The position numbers and the translations under genes were made by a program. Of a stretch of DNA of 64,000 bases, positions 38,503-47,435 are shown one piece after another (the stretch's first letter is position 1; every line of letters starts with the position of its first letter). The stretch is from contig JAVYJS010000006.1 of NCBI GenBank assembly GCA_032378655.1, positions 23,030 to 87,029 on the forward strand, given 5' to 3'. This stretch comes from Arsenophonus melophagi. Lineage in GTDB: Bacteria > Pseudomonadota > Gammaproteobacteria > Enterobacterales > Enterobacteriaceae. The notes under the pieces were generated by a model. It was given only the letters and a program-made list of their open reading frames with translations. It had not been told where the DNA came from and did not search any database.

Positions 38503-39978
38503 ATGATGAAATATCATGATCTTAAAGATTTCATATCCTTTTTAGAACAAAAAGGAGAACTAAAAAGAATTAGTCATGAAGTTGACCCTTATTTAGAAAT
38601 AACAGAAATAGCGGATAGAACTCTACGAGCGGGCGGACCGGCGCTACTTTTTGAAAACCCAAAGGGTTTTACAATGCCAATTCTCTGCAATTTATTTGGT
38701 ACTCTTGAGCGTGTTGCGATGGGAATGGGGCAAGATAATGTTAAAGTCTTACATGAAATAGGAAAATTATTAGCATTCCTTAATGAGCCAGATCCACCAA
38801 CAGGATTTACTGATTTAATTGCAAAGCTACCAAAATTTAAGCATATCCTTAATATGCCAACTAAAAGGTTAAAATCATCTAAATGCCAAGAAAAGATTTG
38901 GCAAGGTGAAGATGTTAATCTCTTTCAAATTCCTATAATGCACTGTTGGCCAGAAGATGTCGCGCCGTTAATTACCTGGGGATTAACTGTTACTCAAGGA
39001 CCTTGTAATGCTCGACAAAATTTAGGCATTTACCGACAGCAGCTTTTAACTAAAAATAAGCTAATTATGCGTTGGCTACCTCAACGAGGTGGAGCTTATG
39101 ATTTTCAGGAATGGTGTAATCAAGATCCCACGAGCCATTTTCCACTTGCAGTAGCTTTAGGCGCTGATCCTGCGACACTTCTAGCTGCGGTGATGCCTAT
39201 TCCAAATACTCTTTCTGAATATGCATTTGCTGGATTGTTGCGCGGAAATCGTTCAGAAGTAGTCAAATGTATTTCTAATGATCTTGAAGTTCCAGCAGGA
39301 GCAGAAATAATTTTAGAAGGTTATATTGATCCTACAGAATTAGCTATTGAAGGACCTTGCGGAGATCATACCGGTTATTATAATGCAGTAGATAAATTTC
39401 CAGTGTTTACTGTTACCCATATAACGCAACGTAATGATGCTATTTATCATTCTACCTATACTGGCCGCCCTCCTGATGAACCTGCTATTTTAAGTGCTGC
39501 GTTAAATGAAGTATTAGTCCCTATTTTACAAAAAAAATTTCCAGAAATTATTGATTTTTATTTGCCGCCTGAAGGATGTTCTTACCGACTTGTTGTTGCG
39601 ACGATCAAGAAACAATATGCTGGACATGCAAAGCGCATTATGATGGGAATTTGGTCTTATTTACGACAATTTATGTATACAAAATTCATCATCATCTGCG
39701 ATGATGACATTAATGCTCGTGACTGGAATGATGTTATTTGGGCAATAACAACGAGAATGGATCCTGTAAGAGATACCATGATCATAGAAAATACTCCAAT
39801 AGATTATCTTGATTTTGCTGCGCCAATTTCAGGTTTAGGTTCAAAAATGGGGCTTGATGCAACTAATAAATGGTCAGGCGAAACACAAAGAGAATGGGGT
39901 CGTCCAATAGTTATGACTGAAAAAATTAAAACTAGAATAAATAAAATTTGGAATGAATTAGATATTTTAAAATCATGA
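38503..39978 (+). CDS. ubiD: UbiD, 4-hydroxy-3-polyprenylbenzoate decarboxylase
   Basis: prFMN-dependent decarboxylase of ubiquinone synthesis; it needs the UbiX-made prenylated flavin. The 491-residue product is nearly collinear with E. coli UbiD: ITEIADRTLRAGGPALLFENPKG near residue 30, TWGLTVTQGP, RQNLGIYRQQ, the active-site block ISNDLEVPAGAEIILEGYIDP and EGPCGDHTGYY, and SGLGSKMGLDATNKW near the end. The start has two adjacent ATGs (38503, 38506). fre follows after 12 bases, as in E. coli. Confidence 0.96.
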   Translation: MMKYHDLKDFISFLEQKGELKRISHEVDPYLEITEIADRTLRAGGPALLFENPKGFTMPILCNLFGTLERVAMGMGQDNVKVLHEIGKLLAFLNEPDPPTGFTDLIAKLPKFKHILNMPTKRLKSSKCQEKIWQGEDVNLFQIPIMHCWPEDVAPLITWGLTVTQGPCNARQNLGIYRQQLLTKNKLIMRWLPQRGGAYDFQEWCNQDPTSHFPLAVALGADPATLLAAVMPIPNTLSEYAFAGLLRGNRSEVVKCISNDLEVPAGAEIILEGYIDPTELAIEGPCGDHTGYYNAVDKFPVFTVTHITQRNDAIYHSTYTGRPPDEPAILSAALNEVLVPILQKKFPEIIDFYLPPEGCSYRLVVATIKKQYAGHAKRIMMGIWSYLRQFMYTKFIIICDDDINARDWNDVIWAITTRMDPVRDTMIIENTPIDYLDFAAPISGLGSKMGLDATNKWSGETQREWGRPIVMTEKIKTRINKIWNELDILKS

Positions 39979-39990
39979 GAGAGGATGTGC

Positions 39991-40692
39991 ATGACGACAT
40001 TAAGTTGCAAGATAGTGTCTGTTGAAACTATCACAAATACGGTCTATCGTGTTCACTTATTACCGAATGGTACCTTTTCTTTTCGTGCTGGACAATATTT
40101 GATTGTCATCATAAATGAATCTAATAAGCACCCATTTTCTTTAGCATCCACTCCTTCAGAAAAAAAGCTCATTGAGCTCCATATTGGAGTATCAGAGTTT
40201 AATATTTATGCTAGGACTGTAATGGAACATATTCTTGCGCAAGATAGTATTAATATTGATATCCCTCATGGTAAAGCTTGGTTTCGAAAAGGCAGCACAA
40301 AACCAATAATTCTTATTGCAGGTGGAACTGGATTTTCTTATACGCGTGCAATTTTATATGCTGCATTGGAAGAAAATCCTGACAGAGATATTACCCTATA
40401 TTGGGGAGGAAGAAAGCTTAAGCACTTATATGATTTAAGTGCTTTGCAATTTCTTGCAAAGCAATATCGAAATATAAAAATTATTCCTGTAGTTGAACAA
40501 CCTGGAGCAAATTGGCAAGGAAAGACAGGTACAGTGTTAAGTGCAGTATTAGATGACTTTAATTCTCTTAGTAAGTATGAAATATACATTGCTGGACGGT
40601 TTGAAATGGCACATATTGCCAGGGAATACTTTTGTAATGAAAAAGGGATGAGTCCTGAGAATCTTTATGGCGATGCATTCGATTTTATATAA
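39991..40692 (+). CDS. fre: NAD(P)H-flavin reductase
   Basis: Reduces free flavins with NAD(P)H and can supply reduced flavin to other systems. The start at 39991 has GAGAGG upstream and gives 233 residues like E. coli. NAD-binding block ILIAGGTGFSYTRAIL, GGRKLKHLYDL and the C-terminal end YGDAFDFI are intact. The flavin-binding motif RPFSxAST reads HPFSLAST, with the arginine replaced by histidine. It is the last gene of the ubi block. Confidence 0.94.
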   Translation: MTTLSCKIVSVETITNTVYRVHLLPNGTFSFRAGQYLIVIINESNKHPFSLASTPSEKKLIELHIGVSEFNIYARTVMEHILAQDSINIDIPHGKAWFRKGSTKPIILIAGGTGFSYTRAILYAALEENPDRDITLYWGGRKLKHLYDLSALQFLAKQYRNIKIIPVVEQPGANWQGKTGTVLSAVLDDFNSLSKYEIYIAGRFEMAHIAREYFCNEKGMSPENLYGDAFDFI

Positions 40693-41209
40693 AAATCACA
40701 GAATAAAGTCTGATACTATGTTCTCAATTATCTGATCGAGATTGATGAGCTTTAAAAGACCAGACAATACTTAGAAACTGAAACGTAGTCAAGCTTGATT
40801 ATAGTAACTAAAACTTTAGATATACTACGTTTAAAGTAGTCTGAAGTAGCTTTATAGAGATAAAGTATTACTATCCAATTATTATTAATTTAATGGACAA
40901 TATTTAAATCGTGATGAAACTCACTGTTCAAACGAAATCTTTCCAAGATAATGGATAATATCCTACAATTACAATAGGTAATTGTAAACCTTATACTTGT
41001 CTCATACTTATAATGAGGTTTTTATAGATTACTTCATTATTATGAAGTGTAGTAGCAGTTTAAGTTTTTAATAGGTCATAACCTAGCCAATATCAATATT
41101 TTGTGAGTTTTTGACCAAATAAGTTATACAATGATTATTGTAATACCTGCTTCTTTCCTACTATGAAATATTGGATAGGAAGAGGATAAGAACTGTATAG
41201 GTAAACATT
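40693..41209. other. Spacer between fre and sdhC; synteny break
   Basis: About 517 bases with no gene. It joins two blocks that are far apart in E. coli. Small hairpins only: 40850-40865, 40964-40986 (9-bp arms) and 41031-41048 (7-bp arms). It must contain the sdh-suc promoter; no ArcA or CRP site could be assigned by eye. AGGAAGAGGA lies at 41178-41187, too far from the sdhC start to be its ribosome binding site. Confidence 0.6.
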
Positions 41210-41587
41210 TTGAAAAAACAAAAACCTATTAATCTTCAATTAAAAAAAATTTACTTTCCTATTACTGCAGTTGCTTCAATTTTACATCGCATTTCTGGTG
41301 TTATTGCCTTCTTTACGGTTGGTATTTTATTATGGCTATTGGAATTATCGCTTTCGTCATTGGAAGGCTTTCAATACACGATCAAAATCATGCATAGTTT
41401 TTTTATAAAACTCATTATGTGGAGTATATTGACAGTATTGATATATCATATGTGTAGTGGTATACGTCATATGCTAATGGATTTTGGTTTTATTGAGGAA
41501 ACTTTTTATGTTGGACGTATTTCTGCTATAGTTGCATTTATAATTTCTGCTATTTTATCGACTTTAGCGGGGTTGTTTTTATGGTAG
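41210..41587 (+). CDS. sdhC: Succinate dehydrogenase cytochrome b556 subunit SdhC
   Basis: Membrane anchor that binds heme b and ubiquinone in respiratory complex II. Three membrane segments are visible. SILHRISGV near residue 22 holds the quinone-site serine and arginine, and YHMCSGIRHMLMDFG contains the heme-ligand histidine. No ATG or GTG is available: a stop codon lies four codons upstream. The TTG at 41210 aligns with KKQRPVNL of E. coli and is taken as start (125 residues). The 3' end overlaps sdhD by 7 bases. Confidence 0.93.
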   Translation: MKKQKPINLQLKKIYFPITAVASILHRISGVIAFFTVGILLWLLELSLSSLEGFQYTIKIMHSFFIKLIMWSILTVLIYHMCSGIRHMLMDFGFIEETFYVGRISAIVAFIISAILSTLAGLFLW

Positions 41588-41925
41588 TGAACGCATCAGC
41601 ATTAGGTCGTACTGGTATTCAAGATTGGCTATTACTTCGTGCGTCTGCCATTATTATTCTCCTCTATACATTTTATATCATAAGTTTTGTTTTAATGACC
41701 GAAATCAATTATAATATTTGGCGGACATTTTTTCATTTTTCAATAACTAAAATTTTTACACTTTTAACCCTTATTTCCGTATTGATACATGCCTGGGTAG
41801 GGTTATGGCAGATATCAACTGATTATATTAAGTCAATTACATTGCGATTAGTATTACAATTTTTTTTTATTGTAATACTAATGATTTATTTAATTTATGG
41901 AACAATAGTGGTGTTGGGAGTGTAA
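41581..41925 (+). CDS. sdhD: Succinate dehydrogenase membrane anchor SdhD
   Basis: Second membrane anchor of complex II, 114 residues with three transmembrane segments. NASALGRTGIQDWLLLRASA at the N-terminus matches E. coli; HAWVGLWQISTDYIK carries the heme-ligand histidine and the quinone-site tyrosine. The start overlaps the sdhC stop. sdhA begins directly after its stop codon. Confidence 0.95.
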   Translation: MVVNASALGRTGIQDWLLLRASAIIILLYTFYIISFVLMTEINYNIWRTFFHFSITKIFTLLTLISVLIHAWVGLWQISTDYIKSITLRLVLQFFFIVILMIYLIYGTIVVLGV

Positions 41926-43689
41926 ATGAAATTACCAATAAGAGAATTTGACGCAGTTGTGATTGGTGCTGGTGGTGCTGGTATGCGAGCAGCATTGCAA
42001 ATTTCGCAATTGGGTTTATCATGTGCATTAATCTCTAAAGTGTTCCCGACTCGCTCTCATACTGTCTCTGCTCAAGGCGGGATCACTGTTGCGTTAGGAA
42101 ATACTCATGAAGATGAGTGGCAATGGCATATGTATGATACTGTCAAAGGCTCTGATTATATAGGAGATCAGCATGCGATTGAATATATGTGCAAAAATGG
42201 TCCTGAGGCTGTACTAGAACTTGAACATATGGGATTGCCATTTTCGCGTTTAGATGATGGTCGTATTTATCAACGTCCATTTGGTGGGCAATCTAAAAAT
42301 TTTGGTGATGAGCAAGCAGCTCGAACTGCAGCAGCTGCAGATAGAACTGGGCATGCCTTATTGCATACTTTATATCAACAGAATTTAAAAAACCATACCA
42401 CCATTTTTCCAGAATGGTATTCACTAGATTTAGTAAAAAATCAGGATGGTAACGTAGTCGGCTGTACTGCATTATGCATAGAATCCGGTGAAGCTGTTTA
42501 CTTTAAAGCTAAAGCTACTATTCTGGCAACCGGTGGTGCCGGTAGAATTTATCAATCAACTACTAATGCATATATTAGTACTGGTGATGGAATAGGTATG
42601 GCCGTTAGAGCAGGTGTACCGTTGCAGGATATGGAAATGTGGCAGTTTCATCCCACTGGAATTGCTGGAGTAGGTATATTGGTTACAGAGGGATGTCGTG
42701 GAGAAGGTGGCTATTTACTTAATAAATATGGCGAGCGCTTCATGGAACGTTATGCTCCAAATACAAAAGATTTAGCTGGTCGTGATGTGGTTTCGCGTTC
42801 AATCATGATAGAAATCCGTGAAGGTAGAGGATGTGATGGTCCATGTGGTCAGCATGTTCAATTAAAACTAGATCATTTAGGTAAAAAAGTATTGCAATCA
42901 CGATTGCCAGGTATTCTGGAGTTGTCTAAGACTTTTGCTCACGTTGATCCTGTTAAAGAGCCAATACCTGTTGTTCCAACTTGCCATTATATGATGGGCG
43001 GAGTACCGACAAAAATCACTGGTCAAGCATTGACAATAAATAAAAAAGGTGAAGATGTTGTGATTCCAGGATTATTTGCTGTTGGTGAAATTGCTTGCGT
43101 TTCTGTGCACGGAGCAAACCGTTTAGGGGGTAATTCATTACTAGATTTAGTAGTTTTTGGGCGCGCTGTTGGATTACATTTGAAAGCCTCTTTACTGGAA
43201 CAAGGCTCAATGCGTGATGCTAATGCATCGGATATTGATGCGGCATTAACTCGTTTAAATCGAACTAATATGCGTAGTGGTGAAGATCCAGTCGCAATAC
43301 GTAAAACATTACAAAATTGTATGCAACATCATTTTTCCGTGTTTCGTACAGGAGATTCTATGGCTAAAGGTTTAGAAGAATTAAAAATTCTTCGTGAACG
43401 CTTAAAAAATGTTACTTTAAGTGATACTTCGCAAGCATTTAATACTCAACGTATTGAATGCTTAGAGCTAGATAATTTAGTAGAAACTGCATTTGCAACT
43501 GCAAATGCAGCTAACTTTCGAAAAGAAAGTCGTGGCGCACATAGTCGTTTTGACTACCCTAATCGTGATGACACCAATTGGTTATGTCATACATTATATT
43601 TACCGAAGTCTAATACTATGACTTGTCGAGCAATCAATATGAAACCTGAATTACGTGAACCATTCCAACCTAAAATACGTAATTATTAG
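41926..43689 (+). CDS. sdhA: Succinate dehydrogenase flavoprotein subunit SdhA
   Basis: FAD-containing catalytic subunit oxidising succinate to fumarate. The dinucleotide fold is GAGGAGMRAALQ, and the covalent FAD histidine is in RSHTVSAQGG near residue 45. Substrate-site blocks QFHPTGIAGVG, TEGCRGEGG, PTCHYMMGG and GANRLGGNSLLDLVVFGR are all present. Its 587 residues are one fewer than in E. coli as I recall it. An 11-bp inverted repeat lies inside the gene at 43487-43510. Confidence 0.97.
   Translation: MKLPIREFDAVVIGAGGAGMRAALQISQLGLSCALISKVFPTRSHTVSAQGGITVALGNTHEDEWQWHMYDTVKGSDYIGDQHAIEYMCKNGPEAVLELEHMGLPFSRLDDGRIYQRPFGGQSKNFGDEQAARTAAAADRTGHALLHTLYQQNLKNHTTIFPEWYSLDLVKNQDGNVVGCTALCIESGEAVYFKAKATILATGGAGRIYQSTTNAYISTGDGIGMAVRAGVPLQDMEMWQFHPTGIAGVGILVTEGCRGEGGYLLNKYGERFMERYAPNTKDLAGRDVVSRSIMIEIREGRGCDGPCGQHVQLKLDHLGKKVLQSRLPGILELSKTFAHVDPVKEPIPVVPTCHYMMGGVPTKITGQALTINKKGEDVVIPGLFAVGEIACVSVHGANRLGGNSLLDLVVFGRAVGLHLKASLLEQGSMRDANASDIDAALTRLNRTNMRSGEDPVAIRKTLQNCMQHHFSVFRTGDSMAKGLEELKILRERLKNVTLSDTSQAFNTQRIECLELDNLVETAFATANAANFRKESRGAHSRFDYPNRDDTNWLCHTLYLPKSNTMTCRAINMKPELREPFQPKIRNY
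43487..43510. repeat. Inverted repeat inside sdhA, 11-bp perfect arms, 2-nt loop
   Basis: Arms 43487-43497 and 43500-43510 cover residues about 521-529, TAFATANAA. E. coli reads TAYATAVSA as I recall it; the two changes VS to NA fall under the right arm. Confidence 0.85.
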
Positions 43690-43725
43690 CGTACAACACT
43701 AATAATTTTGTGGAGCAAGTAAATT

Positions 43726-44442
43726 ATGAAAATTGCATTTTCCATTTATCGTTACAATCCAGATGTTGATAATTTGCCACGTATGCAAGACTACAGTTTG
43801 GATATCGATGAAGGACGTGACATGATGTTATTGGACGTATTAATTCAATTAAAAGAAAAAGATCCAACGTTAACATTTCGTTATTCCTGTCGTGAAGGTG
43901 TTTGTGGCTCTGATGGATTAAATATGAATGGTAAAAATGGTTTATCCTGTGTTACACCATTATCAAAATTGTTGCGCAAGGACAGAAAAATTATAATTCG
44001 ACCTTTACCAGGTTTACCGGTAATACGAGATTTAGTTGTTGATATAGCTCAATTTTATACTCAATATGAAAAAATTAGGCCTTATCTAATTAATAACGGT
44101 AAGCACTTACCGGTTCGTGAATATTTACAAACTCCAGAACAGCGAGAAAAATTAGATGGTTTATATGAATGTATTCTATGTGCTTGCTGTTCAACTGCAT
44201 GCCCATCATTTTGGTGGAATCCTAATAAATTTATTGGACCTGCTGGTTTATTAGCTGCTTATCGTTTTTTAATGGATAGTCGTGATACTGAAACTGAGAC
44301 AAGATTAGACAATTTAAATGATGCATTTAGTGTATTTCGCTGTCATAGCATTATGAACTGTGTCAGTGTTTGTCCAAAAGGTTTAAATCCAACTAAAGCT
44401 ATTGGAAATATTAAATCAATGCTATTGAAGCATAGTGCTTAG
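43726..44442 (+). CDS. sdhB: Succinate dehydrogenase iron-sulfur subunit SdhB
   Basis: Electron-transfer subunit of complex II. The three cluster sites are seen in order: [2Fe-2S] cysteines in SCREGVCGSDGLNMNG and GLSC near residue 55-75, [4Fe-4S] in CILCACCSTACP near 149, and [3Fe-4S] in CHSIMNCVSVCPKGLNP near 206. It has 238 residues, the family length. It follows sdhA after 36 bases; sucA is 170 bases further. Confidence 0.97.
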   Translation: MKIAFSIYRYNPDVDNLPRMQDYSLDIDEGRDMMLLDVLIQLKEKDPTLTFRYSCREGVCGSDGLNMNGKNGLSCVTPLSKLLRKDRKIIIRPLPGLPVIRDLVVDIAQFYTQYEKIRPYLINNGKHLPVREYLQTPEQREKLDGLYECILCACCSTACPSFWWNPNKFIGPAGLLAAYRFLMDSRDTETETRLDNLNDAFSVFRCHSIMNCVSVCPKGLNPTKAIGNIKSMLLKHSA

Positions 44443-44612
44443 TATAAGTAAGATGTCCAAGAATACTTCTATTATTGGAAAGAAACTAGACATAAGTTAT
44501 TTTTAAATTGTTACTGTATATTCTTATAAAGTAAGAAAAAGATTTATTGAATCCGTCTATAAATAAACGGTACTTTGAATTACGATAAACACTATCGGCT
44601 TAAGGGATTATA

Positions 44613-47423
44613 ATGCGCAACAGAGTAATGAAGGACTGGTTAGATTCCAGTTTTCTAACTGGAGGCAATCAGTCTTATATTGAACAACTTTATGAAGACT
44701 ACTTAACTGATCCTCATTCCATTAATGCAGAATGGCGAGATATTTTTGAGAAGCTGGTAGGCACAAACATAAATAATAAAAGCTCACATATTCCAATACG
44801 TAAATATTTTCGTTCATTAGCGAAAAGCTTTACAAATCGTCAAATTTTATTTAGTGATCCGTTATTAGATGTAAAGCAAGTTAAAGTTTTTCAATTAATA
44901 AACGCATTTCGTTTTAGAGGGCATCAAAACGCAAATCTTGACCCATTAGAGTTATGGAAACAAGAAATAGTACCTGATTTAAGTCCTGCATTTCATGATT
45001 TAACAAATGATGATTTTGAAAAAATCTTTAATGTTGGTTCTTTTTCTATTGCTCGGGAAACAATGACATTAAGCGCACTGTACAGGGAATTAAAGCGTAT
45101 TTATTGTAATTCCATTGGCGCAGAGTATATGCATATTACCAATATAGAAGAGCAGCGTTGGATCCAAAATCGCTTAGAACTACCAACATCAATTAGTGAA
45201 CAATTTAGCAAACAAGAAAAAATTTGTTTTTTATCAGAATTAACTGCTGCTGAGGGATTTGAGCGCTATTTGGCGACAAAATTTCCTGGCTCCAAACGTT
45301 TTTCTCTTGAAGGTGGCGATGCACTCATTCCAATGCTAAAGGATTTGATTCGGTATTCAAGTCAACAGGATACTCGGGAAATTGTGTTAGGAATGGCACA
45401 CCGTGGACGATTAAATGTTTTAGTTAACGTGTTAGGGAAGAAACCAAAAGATCTGTTTGATGAGTTTGACGATAAGTATCAAGATACTTTAGGAAGCGGT
45501 GATGTTAAATATCACCAAGGCTTTTCTTCTGATTTTAAAACGAAAGATGCCTTAGTCCATTTATCTTTAGCCTTTAATCCATCACATTTAGAAATAGTGA
45601 GTCCAGTAGTAATCGGCTCGGTTCGCGCTCGTCGTGACCGTTTAGATAAAGGAAGTAGTAATACTATACTACCCATTACTATCCATGGTGATGCAGCGGT
45701 AATTGGACAAGGGGTCGTTCAAGAAATGCTGAATATGTCTCAGGCTCGAGGCTATGAGGTTGGTGGTACAATACGGATTGTGGTTAATAACCAGATAGGC
45801 TTTACTACATCTAATCTACAAGATGCACGTTCAACACAATATTGCACAGATATCATGAAAATGCTGCAATCGCCAATTTTTCATGTAAATTCCGATGATC
45901 TAGAGGCAGTTGTTTTTATTACTAGATTAGCATTAGATTTTCGCAATATGTTTAAGCGTGATGTCATTATTGATTTAGTTTGTTATCGTCGACATGGCCA
46001 TAATGAAGCTGATGAGCCCAGTGCTACTCAGCCAATTATGTATCAAAAAATTAAAAGCCATGCTACGTCTCGTAAACTTTACGCCAATAAATTGATAGCT
46101 GAAAAGATAGTTACTAACGATGAAGTAACTAAAATAGTTAATCTTTATCGCGATAAATTAGATCTCGGTGATTGTGTCGTTGATGAATGGCGTCCAATGG
46201 ACGATAGCAATTTTCTCTGGAAACCTTATGTAAGTCATAAATGGAGTGATGATTATCCTTCTAAAATGCAAAAGCAAAGGCTACAAGATTTAGCTAAAAG
46301 GTTGAATACTATTCCTGCGGAGATTGTCATGCATCCTCGAGTAGAAAAAATTTACAGTGATCGCCAGGCAATGGCGAACGGTAACAAACTACTTGATTGG
46401 GGAGCGGCAGAAACTTTATCGTATGCAACATTAATTAATGACGGGATACAAGTGCGTCTATCTGGTGAAGACGCTAGTCGAGGTACGTTTTTTCATCGAC
46501 ACGCGGTAATTTATAATCAAACTGATGGTTCAGTGTATATCCCGTTGGCTAATATACGAGAAAAGCAAGGAATATTTAACGTTTGGGATTCTGTTTTGTC
46601 TGAAGAAGCAGTACTTGCTTTTGAATATGGTTATGCTTCTACAGAGCCGAAGGTCTTAACTATTTGGGAAGCCCAATTTGGTGATTTTGCTAATGTAGCT
46701 CAGGTGGTTATTGATCAGTTTATTAGTTCTGGCGAGCAAAAATGGGGGCGCATGTGTGGATTAGTAATGCTATTACCTCATGGTTATGAGGGACAAGGTC
46801 CAGAGCACTCCTCTGCCCGTTTAGAACGTTATTTACAATTATGCGCGGAACAAAATATGCAAGTTTGTGTTCCATCTACTCCAGCTCAGGTGTACCATAT
46901 GCTCCGTCGCCAGATACTTTGTAATATGCGACGTCCATTGATTGTTATGTCACCAAAGTCATTACTGCGTCATCCTCTTGCAGTTTCTACCTTAGAAGAT
47001 CTCGTTTCTGGTGAATTCCAGAAAGTTATTAGTGAGGTTGATCCAATTCATGCCACACAAGTCAAACGTGTAATTTTATGTTCAGGCAAAATTTATTATG
47101 AGCTACTTAAACAACGTCGTGAAAACAAACAAAAGAATCTTGCTATTATTCGTATTGAACAGTTATATCCATTTCCTAATAAAGATTTAGAAACAGCAAT
47201 CAAGCCTTATGCGCATGTTCGTGATTTTGTCTGGTGTCAAGAGGAACCCTTTAATCAGGGTGCATGGTATTATAGTCAGAATAAAATCCGTGAAGTAATT
47301 CAAAAAGCTTCACTAAGTTATTCTGGACGCCCTGCATCTGCTTCACCTGCTGTAGGCTATGCATCTATGCATCAAAAGCAGCAAAAAGAATTAGTTGATA
47401 ATGCATTACAAGTACATACATGA
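44613..47423 (+). CDS. sucA: 2-oxoglutarate dehydrogenase E1 component
   Basis: Thiamine diphosphate-dependent decarboxylase of the 2-oxoglutarate dehydrogenase complex. The 936-residue product is collinear with E. coli SucA. Its N-terminal E2-binding region reads DWLDSSFLTGGNQSYIEQLY; the substrate/ThDP region has GMAHRGRLNVLVNVLGK, FNPSHLEIVSPVV, HGDAAVIGQGVVQE and NNQIGFTTS, then ATQPIMYQKIK and GQGPEHSSARLERYLQL. sucB follows after 12 bases. The dihydrolipoamide dehydrogenase that completes the complex is not in the window. Confidence 0.97.
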   Translation: MRNRVMKDWLDSSFLTGGNQSYIEQLYEDYLTDPHSINAEWRDIFEKLVGTNINNKSSHIPIRKYFRSLAKSFTNRQILFSDPLLDVKQVKVFQLINAFRFRGHQNANLDPLELWKQEIVPDLSPAFHDLTNDDFEKIFNVGSFSIARETMTLSALYRELKRIYCNSIGAEYMHITNIEEQRWIQNRLELPTSISEQFSKQEKICFLSELTAAEGFERYLATKFPGSKRFSLEGGDALIPMLKDLIRYSSQQDTREIVLGMAHRGRLNVLVNVLGKKPKDLFDEFDDKYQDTLGSGDVKYHQGFSSDFKTKDALVHLSLAFNPSHLEIVSPVVIGSVRARRDRLDKGSSNTILPITIHGDAAVIGQGVVQEMLNMSQARGYEVGGTIRIVVNNQIGFTTSNLQDARSTQYCTDIMKMLQSPIFHVNSDDLEAVVFITRLALDFRNMFKRDVIIDLVCYRRHGHNEADEPSATQPIMYQKIKSHATSRKLYANKLIAEKIVTNDEVTKIVNLYRDKLDLGDCVVDEWRPMDDSNFLWKPYVSHKWSDDYPSKMQKQRLQDLAKRLNTIPAEIVMHPRVEKIYSDRQAMANGNKLLDWGAAETLSYATLINDGIQVRLSGEDASRGTFFHRHAVIYNQTDGSVYIPLANIREKQGIFNVWDSVLSEEAVLAFEYGYASTEPKVLTIWEAQFGDFANVAQVVIDQFISSGEQKWGRMCGLVMLLPHGYEGQGPEHSSARLERYLQLCAEQNMQVCVPSTPAQVYHMLRRQILCNMRRPLIVMSPKSLLRHPLAVSTLEDLVSGEFQKVISEVDPIHATQVKRVILCSGKIYYELLKQRRENKQKNLAIIRIEQLYPFPNKDLETAIKPYAHVRDFVWCQEEPFNQGAWYYSQNKIREVIQKASLSYSGRPASASPAVGYASMHQKQQKELVDNALQVHT

Positions 47424-47435
47424 TAAGGATAGAAA

